From NCBI GenBank assembly GCA_003427395.1, contig BFEA01000141.1, positions 1,774,562 through 1,794,840 of the forward strand: a DNA stretch of 20,279 bases, given 5' to 3'. The translations under genes and the position numbers were made by a program. The notes beneath the pieces were generated by a model that was not told the DNA's origin, made no database searches, and worked only from the letters and a program-made list of their open reading frames with translations. The stretch is from Chara braunii. Lineage: Eukaryota; Streptophyta; Charophyceae; Charales; Characeae. The first letter of the stretch is position 1. Every line of letters begins with the position of its first letter. Shown in pieces: positions 1-8,537 of this stretch.

Positions 1-50
1 CGCCCAGGTCCTGGGTGGCCAGCCCATGCAAGGACCAAAAAAGGTCCCAG

Positions 51-82
<32 letters not shown>

Positions 83-520
83 AGAACATCCCCAAAAAAA
101 ACTATGTTATGTAAATAAATACACTGAAGAACTTTTGCCTCAGGGTTACATCGAAATGCTTCACCACATTAAAAATATAAAAACATATACGAAATAAATA
201 CTGTTTTTAAGTTTTTTTGTTGTAATTTTTTTGGCCTGGTCGGGCAAGTGACCCCGGGCCACTCTGGTAGGCCAGATCGGTACATAAATAATATAACTTG
301 TTCTCAGTTTTTTGCAACACTGAGAAAAGAGGCAAAAGGAATACGGGGAGGAGAGGAAGAGTTGGGGGGGGAGGGGGGGGAGGGAAATTGAGAGTAACGA
401 GAAGAAGAAATCTGCAATCAACACATGACTGCTCGTACCAATCGTTTTAAACCAAGGCCATGTTGAACAGCAAGCTATAGAAAGACTCTACCGAACGTAA
501 CTCAATGGTTGTGTTTCTGT
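1..520. other. Gene-free stretch with A tract and G-rich tract
   Basis: No credible coding sequence is seen. A 29-base A run lies at 51-79. A G-rich tract at 364-384 has the form G8-A-G8-A-G3. The rest is AT-rich unique-looking sequence. The short open frames here encode homopolymers or run through the A tract and look accidental. Confidence 0.6.
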
Positions 521-521
521 T

Positions 522-648
522 GGAAGATACTACCTTCTTCACCCGAATACAACGTACGATCATTATTGTTGTATGTAGACGGGAAGATATACCAAACAAA
601 GCTATAATGATCGTACGTTGTATCTGGGTGAAGAAGGTGCCTTCTTCC
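522..648. repeat. Inverted repeat (foldback), 45-bp arms
   Basis: The left arm at 522-566 and the right arm at 604-648 are reverse complements. The inner 33 bp differ at two positions. The outer part has a 4-base mismatch and then pairs again (GGAAGA with TCTTCC). The spacer is 37 bases. The right arm ends two bases before the GA microsatellite. It could be a small foldback element or MITE remnant; no terminal motif or target duplication identifies the family. Confidence 0.8.
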
Positions 649-650
649 TA

Positions 651-781
<131 letters not shown>

Positions 782-786
782 AATTG

Positions 787-830
787 AGTCTCGAACCTCG
801 CTGCTGGCCTCATGGTACGACCATTGATAG
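787..830 (-). repeat. tRNA-like short repeat, copy 1
   Basis: Read on the minus strand it starts CTATCAATGG, passes GAGGCCAGC, and ends in GGTTCGAGACT. The last motif fits the RNA polymerase III B-box pattern GWTCRANNC. It aligns with two plus-strand copies at 3548-3590 and 3744-3788. As in those copies, a CT-rich microsatellite follows directly, here on its minus-strand 3' side. The A-box part is weak and the interval between boxes is shorter than in a real tRNA, so this looks like a SINE head or tRNA relic. Confidence 0.5.
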
Positions 831-863
831 GATGAGGAAAATCCAATAAAATACTGCTAGAAC

Positions 864-1163
<300 letters not shown>

Positions 1164-1174
1164 ACACGTAAGTC

Positions 1175-1225
1175 GATTGATTGATTGATCATGGATTGAT
1201 TGATTGATTAATTGATTGATCATTA

Positions 1226-1284
<59 letters not shown>
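1175..1284. repeat. TTGA tetranucleotide microsatellite
   Basis: GATT/TTGA units repeat through about 110 bases. Near the start they are interrupted by short ATCATGGATT and ATTAATTGATTGATCATTAA segments. Confidence 0.97.
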
Positions 1285-1329
1285 AGTTAATTAGGTCATA
1301 CTAATCAGTCCCCAAAATCACAAAATTCT

Positions 1330-1740
1330 GATCTAACGCAAAACCGTTTTTTTTTTTTTTTCTTTTAGGTTTCGTTTTCTCAGTGTTATTTTCGTTTGTG
1401 GAAATCTTAAAATCAGAAATATCGCAGCATCTTAAATTTTTTGTTTTCATTTTCTTGTGAAATTCGAAATTTCATTGTCTAGAAATCCGGAATATTTTAC
1501 GAAAAATTTTGATTTGTGTTTTCCTTTGCAATTTCCCGTTTTTTCAAAAATCTCGAGAATTTTTTTTGTGAATTTTTGAAATTCGTCATTTCGAATTTGA
1601 AATCCCTCTTTGCAGTCACATTTCAAACTTTACATACTCTAATGTAAATAATTCCGGAATTGTTTTTCTTCCGGAATTCCCTGAAAATACCATTTTTTTT
1701 TTTTTTCACCTTCGTAGTTCTATTGTTCTTTATTCATTAT
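1330..1740. other. AT-rich, gene-free sequence rich in GAAATT words
   Basis: The stretch is dominated by T runs and by short palindromic words such as GAAATTC, TTCGAA and AATTCCGGAATT. TTCCGGAATT occurs twice, near 1652 and 1670. No open frame with recognisable protein features is present. Confidence 0.55.
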
Positions 1741-1900
1741 TATCATACATGCGGCACATCGCGATGCGTTGTACTGCGCACGTGCACCGCACCAAGCATC
1801 CCGCACGACGTGCGAGCACTGCAAGCGGCGCACCTCCAAAAGTGGGGGTTAAAAAAAAAAAAAAAAAGTTGTGAGGGGCGGTAGTAGACCCGGCCCCCCT
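1741..1900. other. GC-rich island with A tract, gene-free
   Basis: From about 1748 to 1840 base composition shifts to GC-rich, with words such as TCGCGATGCG and GCACGTGC. An A tract follows near 1851-1867. No gene is recognised. Confidence 0.4.
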
Positions 1901-2035
1901 GTAGAAAACGACGGAACTGACAACCGTTTTTTCTTGGATTTTTTTTTTTTTTTTTAATTAAAAAAAAAAAAACGTAAAGGAAGAAAATCAGAATTTCTTT
2001 GCACGAGTCCAACCTGTCAGAACCTCAACGGTAAT
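1901..2035. repeat. Dispersed repeat, copy A, with T-tract/A-tract palindrome
   Basis: It begins GTAGAAAACG. It contains a long T run joined by AATT to a long A run (about 1939-1972), then AACGTAAAGGAAGA, CAGAATTTCTTTGCACGAG and the words CAACCTGTCAGAAC and TCAACGGTAAT. Parts recur at 2127-2210 and 2825-2889. Confidence 0.75.
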
Positions 2036-2126
2036 TGTAGTCTGTATGGTAGGGTTCTTGCAGGCCAGATTCAGTCATGATGACGGTCGCGATCTCTCAA
2101 AACGTTCTCTTCTTATTACTTCTGAA

Positions 2127-2210
2127 GTAGAAAACGCCGGAACCAGCCGTTTTTCCTGGATTTTTTTTTTAATAAAAAGAAAAAAACGTAAAGGAAGAAC
2201 ATCAGAATTT
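2127..2210. repeat. Dispersed repeat, copy B
   Basis: It shares GTAGAAAACG, CGGAAC, CCGTTTTT, the T-run/A-run junction, AACGTAAAGGAAGAA and ATCAGAATTTC with copy A. It diverges after about 2210. Confidence 0.75.
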
Positions 2211-2820
2211 CCCAGCCATTAAAACATCAGTGAAGGCACAAATTAGATTGGTAATTTTAAGCGACTGGAGAAGAAAAGTCTCCAGTTCCAGGCTGAGAGC
2301 AGGGGGACTGAGTTGGTTTATGGAAACATAAACCATGAATGGAAAACTGGCCAAGGTAGTGAATGGCAAAGTGGTGCTGGACAATTGGCTTGCTGACGCC
2401 AGTTGACTTACCTGGGCGCTCGGTTCTTATTCCGCAGTAGGAAGGCGGCAGTTTGTGGGAATAGGGGATTGGAAGGAGCGCTAGCTGTTTATAGGAACTA
2501 GTTGAAGTTCCAACCTCCCGAAGTAGGGAGGTTATCTATGCTGACTGTTTTGCAGGAGTCTGGCATGGTTGGGCATGCTCGTTAGCTCAATAGAATCAGA
2601 TAGGTTTTTCAACATGGTGTGGAAAATCGGGTTTCAGCTGCCTATCTGCATTGGGCTGTTTTTTTTTTTTGTAAGTTCACCAGGGGGTTGGTCCCCTGCA
2701 GGGTTCACGCCCTGTAAACGAAACTGGGTAACGCTCCCAGATGGTTACATTCCGGGTAGACTGTGAGGACCCTAGCCTCGGTTATTTTATGCAGAGAGGG
2801 AAAAAAAAAAAAAAAAAAAA
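2211..2820. other. Gene-free stretch
   Basis: No coding feature is supported. There is a 10-bp palindrome CCCTGCAGGG near 2694-2703 and an A run at about 2801-2825. The open frame at 2569-2766 crosses a T run and shows no domain. Confidence 0.45.
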
Positions 2821-2824
2821 AAAA

Positions 2825-2889
2825 ACATCAGAATTTCTTTGCACGAGTGAAGCCCGACACGTCCAACCTGTCAGAACGTCAACGGTAAT
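2825..2889. repeat. Dispersed repeat, copy C (partial)
   Basis: It starts ACATCAGAATTTCTTTGCAC and matches the 3' half of copy A through TCAACGGTAAT. It has 14 extra bases after GCACGAGT. A GT at the junction suggests copy A lost these bases by a short-homology deletion. Confidence 0.75.
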
Positions 2890-2899
2890 GTTCACCAAC

Positions 2900-3020
2900 G
2901 GGCTCGCTGCACTACTCTTGAAATGCATAAAAGACAAAAATCATGTCGCTGTATCTTTCCATGTTCTAGGGGATGATTCACTCTCGTTTTGCAACTTTCA
3001 AGAGTAGTGCAGCGAGGCCC
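2900..3020. repeat. Inverted repeat, 24/25-bp arms
   Basis: The left arm at 2900-2923 and right arm at 2996-3020 are perfect reverse complements except for a one-base indel near the outer end. The core is CTCGCTGCACTACTCTTG and the spacer is 72 bases. The spacer contains the first copy of the GTATCTTTCCATGTTC repeat. Confidence 0.85.
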
Positions 3021-3203
3021 ATATATGGCAATGTATCTTTCCATGTTCAAGCGGAGGATTCAGTCTCATTTGTTCAGAGATTCTCAAAAAAAAAAAAAAA
3101 AAAGGTTCCAGAGATACGTGACGTGCTTACCTGATTCATGGGCCCTTCGCTCTCCACCACCCAATGTATGAATGAATCTTCCGTCAGAACATGGAAAGAT
3201 ACA
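2951..3203. repeat. GTATCTTTCCATGTTC repeat cluster
   Basis: A 30-35 bp word running from GTATCTTTCCATGTTC to GATTCA occurs on the plus strand at 2951-2985 and 3033-3067 and on the minus strand at 3173-3203. A more diverged minus-strand copy lies at 3494-3523. The cluster looks like scrambled or folded-back copies of one parent sequence. Confidence 0.75.
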
Positions 3204-3329
3204 CCATCGTATTTTTTTGCCCTTTGTGCATGTCGCTCAGCTTTCGGATTAATGTTGCCCGTTGATAAGGGCGGTTTCTCCGGTCCGATAGTGTCAGCAC
3301 ACGGTTTCTTCTCTCTCTCACACGGTTTC

Positions 3330-3382
<53 letters not shown>

Positions 3383-3465
3383 TGGTCGAATCATGAACGT
3401 CTCACACACACACAAACACACACACACACACACACACACATACACACACACACACACACACACAT
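3330..3465. repeat. CT and CA microsatellites
   Basis: (TC)n lies at about 3330-3380 and (CA)n at about 3403-3465, separated by a 22-base unique spacer. The CACACGGTTTC word occurs just before and between the CT tracts. Open frames here are repeat artefacts. Confidence 0.97.
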
Positions 3466-3547
3466 TCCATCGATAGGATGAACAAAAACGGAATGAATCT
3501 TCCGCTGAAACGAGGAAATATACACTGCCACTTCTGATTTGCTCGTT

Positions 3548-3590
3548 CTATCGATCCGAGTAGAGCGAGGCGAGCCGCGGGTTAGAGACT
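3548..3590 (+). repeat. tRNA-like short repeat, copy 2
   Basis: It reads CTATCGATCCGAGTAGAGCG and then GGGTTAGAGACT. GTAGAGCG resembles a tRNA D-arm and A-box end, and GGTTAGAGACT resembles a degenerate B box. CCCTCTCTC and a CA microsatellite follow about 30 bases later. It aligns with the copies at 787-830 (minus) and 3744-3788. Confidence 0.5.
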
Positions 3591-3631
3591 TCGCTGATGG
3601 CCAAGTTTGGAGACTTATCGTCCCTCTCTCA

Positions 3632-3633
<2 letters not shown>

Positions 3634-3662
<29 letters not shown>
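3634..3662. repeat. CA microsatellite
   Basis: About 14 CA units follow a short CT tract, downstream of tRNA-like copy 2. Confidence 0.95.
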
Positions 3663-3666
<4 letters not shown>

Positions 3667-3702
3667 GATGTATAGTCCCACGTTGTAATGTTACATTCAT
3701 TT

Positions 3703-3737
3703 GCTTTATTTATTTATTTTATTTATTTATTTATTTA
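3703..3737. repeat. ATTT microsatellite
   Basis: Tandem TTTA/ATTT units, with one imperfect unit. Confidence 0.93.
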
Positions 3738-3743
3738 ATCACG

Positions 3744-3788
3744 CTATCGATGGGGGTAGCGTTAGGCTAGTCGTGGGGTAGGATACTT
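3744..3788 (+). repeat. tRNA-like short repeat, copy 3
   Basis: It reads CTATCGATGGGGGTAGCG, then TAGTCGTGGGGTAGGATACTT. It aligns with copy 2 along its length. A CT tract follows at about 3799-3811. The B-box end is more worn than in copy 1. Confidence 0.45.
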
Positions 3789-3815
3789 ACCCGTTTTTTC
3801 TCTCTCTCTCCCTTG

Positions 3816-3900
3816 CTGTCGCCATCCCCGTTGTCATCGTCGTCGTAGTCATCGTCGTTGTCGTCATCGTCGCCGTCGTTATCGTCGTCGTCGTCCGTCC
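3816..3900. repeat. Imperfect GTC/CGT trinucleotide repeat
   Basis: GTCGTC, GTCATC and GTCGCC words repeat for about 80 bases. The minus-strand frame encodes an Asp-rich run with no other protein feature, so I do not call a gene. Confidence 0.85.
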
Positions 3901-4093
3901 GTAGATGCGTCGCATTCCCCAGCGGCAAACTGTCGAGATCACCACGACCCATACACTTCACCGGCCCATTCTATCGGTAGGAGCGACGGAGGTGTGTGAG
4001 AAGGGCAGGGACGTAGCGTTTCCTCGTTCAAGATCGATAATTACAACAGTCTACCCCCCCCTTTTCGCGATGAAACCCCCTCCCCTGCTCCCT

Positions 4094-4175
4094 CTTCTTC
4101 TTCTTCTTCTTCTTCTTCTTCTTCTTCTTCTTCTTCTTCTTCTCCTTCTCCTTCTCCTTCTCCTTCTCCTCCCTT
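4094..4175. repeat. CTT and CTTCTC polypyrimidine microsatellite
   Basis: Pure CTT units run to about 4143 and CTTCTC-type units follow to about 4170. Further pyrimidine-rich sequence extends to about 4200. The whole is a purine/pyrimidine mirror tract. Frames here encode Leu, Glu or Lys runs and are not genes. Confidence 0.95.
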
Positions 4176-4578
4176 TTCTTCCTCTCCTTTCCCGCGCATT
4201 CCCTCTGTTGTCCTCCGCGCGTTTCGCCGGTTGCCTCCGTCGCTGTGCTCCTCTCCCTTAGAGCGCGCCTTCTTTCTTCCCTCTTGGGTGGTGTCTTCCT
4301 TCCCCGCTTCGCCTGCGCGTGCGCCATAGCCGCCTGCCAATGCACGCACTACTGCTAGGCCGCTAGTTCCTGGCTCGCTGTGTTGCTCCATGAGCTCTCT
4401 GCCAGAGCATGCGCGCCAAAGTCGTGGATCCCCGTTCAAAGTCTGCCATCGCGTCGGAACGTCGAGGATTGTTGAGGCATGAATCTGCCTCGAAATCGAG
4501 GTAGATCCACTAAAATAACTTAGAGAAAAAAAATGAAACGGGAACGCAAAATCTATAGGAAAATAAAAGAAATAGAAA
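4176..4578. other. Gene-free stretch between microsatellites
   Basis: This stretch is moderately CpG-rich. A long minus-strand frame crosses it but takes its length from the CTT repeat and has no recognisable domain. A short inverted word pair, GCCTCGA and TCGAGG, sits near 4488-4502. Confidence 0.4.
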
Positions 4579-4640
4579 TACAATACAATAAAATAAAATA
4601 AAATAAAATAAAAGAAAGAAAAAGAAAGGAAAAATAAAGA
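4579..4640. repeat. AAATA/GAAA-rich simple repeat
   Basis: AATAA pentamer-like units pass into AGAAA units. Confidence 0.9.
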
Positions 4641-4710
4641 AAAGAAACCAACAAAATCTAACGACTACCTTCCTTCAACTGCTAGATGTCAGGGCCTGCG
4701 TTACAACCGT

Positions 4711-4785
4711 GAGGCTAGATCTAACTAACTCACCCTTCCTTCGAAGCCCGAGGTCGCAGGTTCAAGCCCCCGTCAGCCATCCGCG
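4711..4785 (+). repeat. tRNA-like relic (possible SINE head)
   Basis: GGCTAGATCTAACTAACTC resembles a tRNA D-arm/A-box. Forty bases on, GAGGTCGCAGGTTCAAGCCC has the form of a tRNA variable loop plus B box (GTTCAAGCC fits GWTCRANNC). The T-stem and acceptor do not pair properly, so it is not a working tRNA. It ends just before the tandem array at 4791, which may be its former body or an unrelated neighbour. Confidence 0.4.
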
Positions 4786-4790
4786 GGGTT

Positions 4791-5815
4791 GAAAGCAACG
4801 AAAATGCTTCACCCAGCAAGAGGCGGTGAGCGCAGCCTTCATTTATGGACGCTCCCGCTTGCTGGTTGTCCCGTGATTGGGTGATTAGAGGTGATCCCAA
4901 TCAGGAGATCCAACTAATTATTGAATTTCGAAATTACAAAAAATAGGAAAGCAACGAAATGCTTCACCCAGCAAGCGACGGCGAGCGCAACCTTCACTTG
5001 GGGCCGCTGCCGCTTGCTGGTTGTCCCGTGATTGGGTGATCAGACGTGATTCCAATCACGGGATCCAACTAATTATTGAATTTCGAAATTACAAACAATA
5101 TTATAGTAACAAAAATGCTACCTAGCAAGCGGTGGTGAGTGCAACCTTCACTTAGGGCTGCTCCCACTTGCTAGTTGTCCCGTGATTGGGTGATCAGACG
5201 TGATCCCAATCACGGGATTTTAGTAATATATCAATTTAGAAATTTTAAGAACACTAAAACTGCTTTAACAGCAAGCGGCGGCGAGCTCAGCCTTCACTTA
5301 GGGATGCTCCCGCTTGCTAGCTGTCCCGTGATTGGGTGATCAGATGTGATCCCAATCACGGGATTTTACTAATTTATTTATTTCGAAATTACAAAGATAC
5401 TAAAATTACTTGGACAGCAAGTGGCGGCAAACTCAGCCTTCACTTAGGGTTGCTCCCGCTTGCTGGTTGTCCCGTGATTGGGTGATCGGACGTGATCCCA
5501 ATCATGGGATTTTACTAACATATTAATTTCGAAATGACAGAAATACTTTAACAGCTTGGAGCAGCAAGTGGTGGCGAGCTCAACCTTCACTTAGAGCTGC
5601 TCCCGCTGGCTAGCAGTCCCGTGATTGGGTGATCAGTCGTGATCCCAATCACGGGATTTTACTAATTTATTTATTTATTTTTGAAATTACCAAAATATTA
5701 TATTAATGGAAAGCTTGACCCAGCAAGCGGCGATGAGCGCAACCTTCACTTAGAGGCGCTCCCGCTTGCTGACCTTCCCTTGATTGGGTAATGATCAAGG
5801 CAACGCCCAATAAGT
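4791..5815. repeat. Seven-unit tandem array with two stem-loops per unit
   Basis: Units begin at about 4791, 4947, 5104, 5251, 5396, 5541 and 5702, with lengths of about 145-160 bp; the last is partial. Each unit has CAGCAAG...CTTGCTG arms around a GCAACCTTCACTTAGG-type loop. It then has TCCCGTGATTGGG paired with CCCAATCACGGGA (example 5324-5363, about 17 bp of stem with a 2-base bulge). An AT-rich spacer follows, carrying AATTTCGAAATT or a variant in most units. No open frame spans it. The family is unknown to me; it could be satellite DNA or an array of hairpin elements. Confidence 0.92.
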
Positions 5816-6280
5816 AAACCATTTTTCAATCCTCATGTGGCAGCGCTCGATGAACCTTCGCCCAGGGCCCAAACCAAGAGTTACCGCACTAAACTCGGAA
5901 AGATTATGCATCATGATTAGAGCAATCAAATTAGTTACTTCAAAGTTTGATTTACAATAGGGATGAAAAACAATAAATAATGGCTTTCAATCAGCAACAA
6001 GAAGTAACTAAAGGAAAAACCCTTACTGACGGTCTCTTCCTTGTTGCCTTTACACAAACCAGACATAGTATCTGGCAGTGCTTGACCAGCGGGAATTACA
6101 TTAAATAAGTAAATAATTGGATAAATAAACCGCTTTGGACTACAACTGGATGGTAGTGAGATGATTTTCACTCAGGTCCCCCTCTTTTCGCTGCCTTTGA
6201 ATCTGCTAGGGGCATTAATCAACAGGGACAAAATGAACTAAATCAAACTGCATTAAAGTATGTCATTCCCGCGAGTCTTA
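5816..6280. other. Gene-free stretch
   Basis: AT-leaning sequence. The minus-strand open frame at 5935-6171 has no recognisable domain. I see no repeat or mobile element in it. Confidence 0.4.
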
Positions 6281-6508
6281 CTACCGCAGCGATCTGAAAT
6301 GCTCCCCCCCCAAAAAAACTATCAACAGTGCATGATCTCCCTTTGAGACCGCCGCGTTGAGCACTAGTAATTTATAGGTCCTACTCTTCGGTGTGTAAGG
6401 AGGATCATCAACATACCAGCCTTTCCGTTCGCTCGTCAAATGGAAAATTGTGCCATGCCTTACCAAGGTTCTCGTCGGATCCTTGTGGGTTAGAGGGTCA
6501 ATGCACAC
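6281..6508 (-). other. Unassigned open frame, possible coding relic
   Basis: A 75-codon frame has ordinary protein-like composition, including the word HLTSERKGWYVDDPPYTPKS. It opens with GTG two codons after a stop, so there is no native start, and no family is recognised. It could be a fragment of an old element or chance. It sits in otherwise unassigned sequence between the stem-loop array and the 6792-7270 repeat. Confidence 0.15.
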
Positions 6509-6791
6509 AACTCAAGTAGTTAGCCTTGTCCTCTGTCTTCAACCCAGATTCTCACGTCACTGTCCATACATAGTCAGTGAGGGAGCCAACCCCAATCCAC
6601 TTTCTCTCACACAAGCAGATCGCTTGTGATCAACAGGGAGCGCACATTTTCAATCAGTCTCGCATGGTTAAGGAAGACCTCTAACAAACTCGGAGGTTAG
6701 CAACTCAGTCTTCATTTGCCCTCAACTATTATCTCTTGCCAGCAGTTTGCAGTTTCATCCTCAGCCCACACTCCAGCATGCGTTTTTCTAA
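6509..6791. other. Gene-free stretch
   Basis: Nothing is recognised here on either strand. Confidence 0.4.
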
Positions 6792-7270
6792 GTCAAAACC
6801 CTAGGACAAGCAACGGCCAGTTAACAGTCGCTTAGTGAGCAAGTGGGGCGCGAACGTGTATCCTTGGCTCTCCGACAAGTCACTCTCTCTCTCTGTCGTG
6901 CGACCCTAGTCAGAACTAGGCGAGAAAGTCAAACCCTCGTCCCCTTTGTAACCGCCAAGTGGCAGTCTCTCGACAACTGGCACGACAACATGTGTCCTCC
7001 TGTCTACCGTGCGGCATCATTCATGCATGCTAGGCCTGAATGACAAGTCAAAAACCTTGTCTCTTTTTCAACTGCTAAGTGATCATCCAAAGGGTCGTCA
7101 AGTGGCACAGGGGCACGTGTCCTTGGTTGCCATGCAACTCGTCCGCTCTGCCCGCATTGGGTGAGTGTTGAGAACTGAGCTCAAAAGTCCAACCTTAGTC
7201 CCTCTTGTAACGGCCAAGTGGTTGTTTCCCTGGGCCAACAGCTGGCTGTTGTGCCCGTCGACACGTGGCA
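6792..7270. repeat. Degenerate tandem repeat, four units of about 120-135 bp
   Basis: Units begin at about 6792, 6927, 7045 and 7182. Each starts with an AGTCAAA or AGTCCAA word, followed by GTCCC-type and AACGGCCAAGTGG-type words, and reaches a CACGTGTCC or CGTGTATCC word about 60-75 bases later. Similarity is moderate and spacing uneven (135, 118 and 137), which suggests an old tandem array. Confidence 0.55.
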
Positions 7271-8063
7271 CCTGAGCACACACATACGCGTCGCTGGAAC
7301 CGGGGAGGGTACTGCCTAAGTAGACCAGGCCCAGTGGTACTACCGTTGACGCTGATTTCAGGTCCGGTAGTCCCGCTGGTGGAGCTGGTTTCCAGACCCG
7401 ACTGCAAAAATACAGCCCTGGCAGACACCCTCTAGTCTGGATCTAGGCCTCGCCAATGTGAGTACCGCCGCCGCTTAGACCGACCTCTTTTATTATTATT
7501 ATTTTTTATATTATTTATTATCAACGCTAGTCGAGCCTTTTAACATTTCGCACGAAAAAAATCATCGGTGGCACCTCAACAGGATTGGCCACGGAATGAT
7601 CAGGCCAATTGGTCTGATAATCTGCGGCGCTGCATCTTGCCGTTAAGTGGAGCAAACTCGATTCAGATTCACTCAAATTGGACTAGTGGGGTACGTCTTA
7701 TCCCTCTGGTCAGAACATCAAACCGGTGTGATAAAATTTGACACACCGAGGAGGGCCAGAATATCAGACCCTCCGACAGCGGCCCTTAGTAGCTGGTCAC
7801 CTATTTTAGTTGAGTACAGGGCTACTGGGACTGGGACTTTAAGTCCCGCCTCATGAGTCCACCAATACAACAGCGGTTCCAATTGTAACCTTTCTGCGTC
7901 CTCCAGGTGCAGCTGGGCCTTCTCCTTGGACCCTGTTTCATAAGTTCATACTCTGCATTCTATTAAGTCAATCGACGAGTCAATGGTTCTATCTTCTCTC
8001 CTAGTGAGGGGATGCGGGAGAGGGGTTGGCACTATGTTTCTCTTGCGTGTCTAGACTTGGACT
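7271..8063. other. Flank 3' of LINE A, with A/T tail-like tract at 7487-7522
   Basis: No gene is supported. On the minus strand the A-rich tract at 7487-7522 contains AATAAA and ATA units and lies about 540 bases beyond the last LINE coding trace. It could be the LINE 3' tail, which would make 7523-8063 the 3' untranslated region. A 75-codon minus-strand frame at 7721-7945 lies within it. Confidence 0.35.
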
Positions 8064-8537
8064 TTATACCTTATGCTCCGGGCCCTCAATTCTCAAAACA
8101 TCCTCCGCACAGTTCTCATCTCTGACCCAAGCCCCTTGTCCATGCTCAGTTGAGCTAGGGAGGAGGGAACTCCAATACTGAGGGATGGCATTCACAAGTT
8201 TGTCATAATTGATATCCACATTCCGTAATCTTGGCAGCTTGTGTTTCATCTGTTCCACTGTCAGCCACGATTGTGTCTGGGCGGACCAGATATCTTTGAC
8301 CTGAACTATGCCTCTTTCGATCCATGCCTTCCCAAAAGAGCCCACCCTCCCATCCACTTTGAAACTAGCGTCTGTCTCCGAGATAATATGTGAGTTTTCA
8401 AACAGTAGTTGATTTAGGACCTCTATTCTAGTCTGTGGTGGTCTGAGTGTTAGAGGGAATAGTTTGTGCCAAGCATATAGAATATTCCTCCTGATTTTAG
8501 ATTTCGGTGTTTTTGCAACATAGGAGGGAATAAACAA
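8064..8537 (-). pseudogene. LINE A ORF2, post-RT linker fragment
   Basis: A 157-codon frame holds sequence typical of the stretch between the reverse transcriptase and the C-terminal zinc domain of LINE ORF2. Examples are KSKIRRNILYAWHKLFPLTL, and ENSHI followed later by WIERGIVQVKDIW. It is shifted relative to the upstream piece at 8663-8926. The zinc-binding HxxxxC-type end expected next is not found downstream. It would belong to the same polyprotein as the endonuclease and RT. Confidence 0.7.

Noticed and set aside
3767-4583. Asp-rich, Leu-rich and Glu/Lys-rich open frames
   Set aside because: Their length comes from the GTC and CTT trinucleotide repeats, and the flanks show no protein features.
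4711-4785. Functional tRNA gene
   Set aside because: A-box- and B-box-like words are present, but the T stem and acceptor stem do not pair.
4791-5815. CRISPR array
   Set aside because: The repeated unit is about 150 bp and diverged along its whole length. There are no short identical repeats separated by unique spacers, and the setting is eukaryotic.
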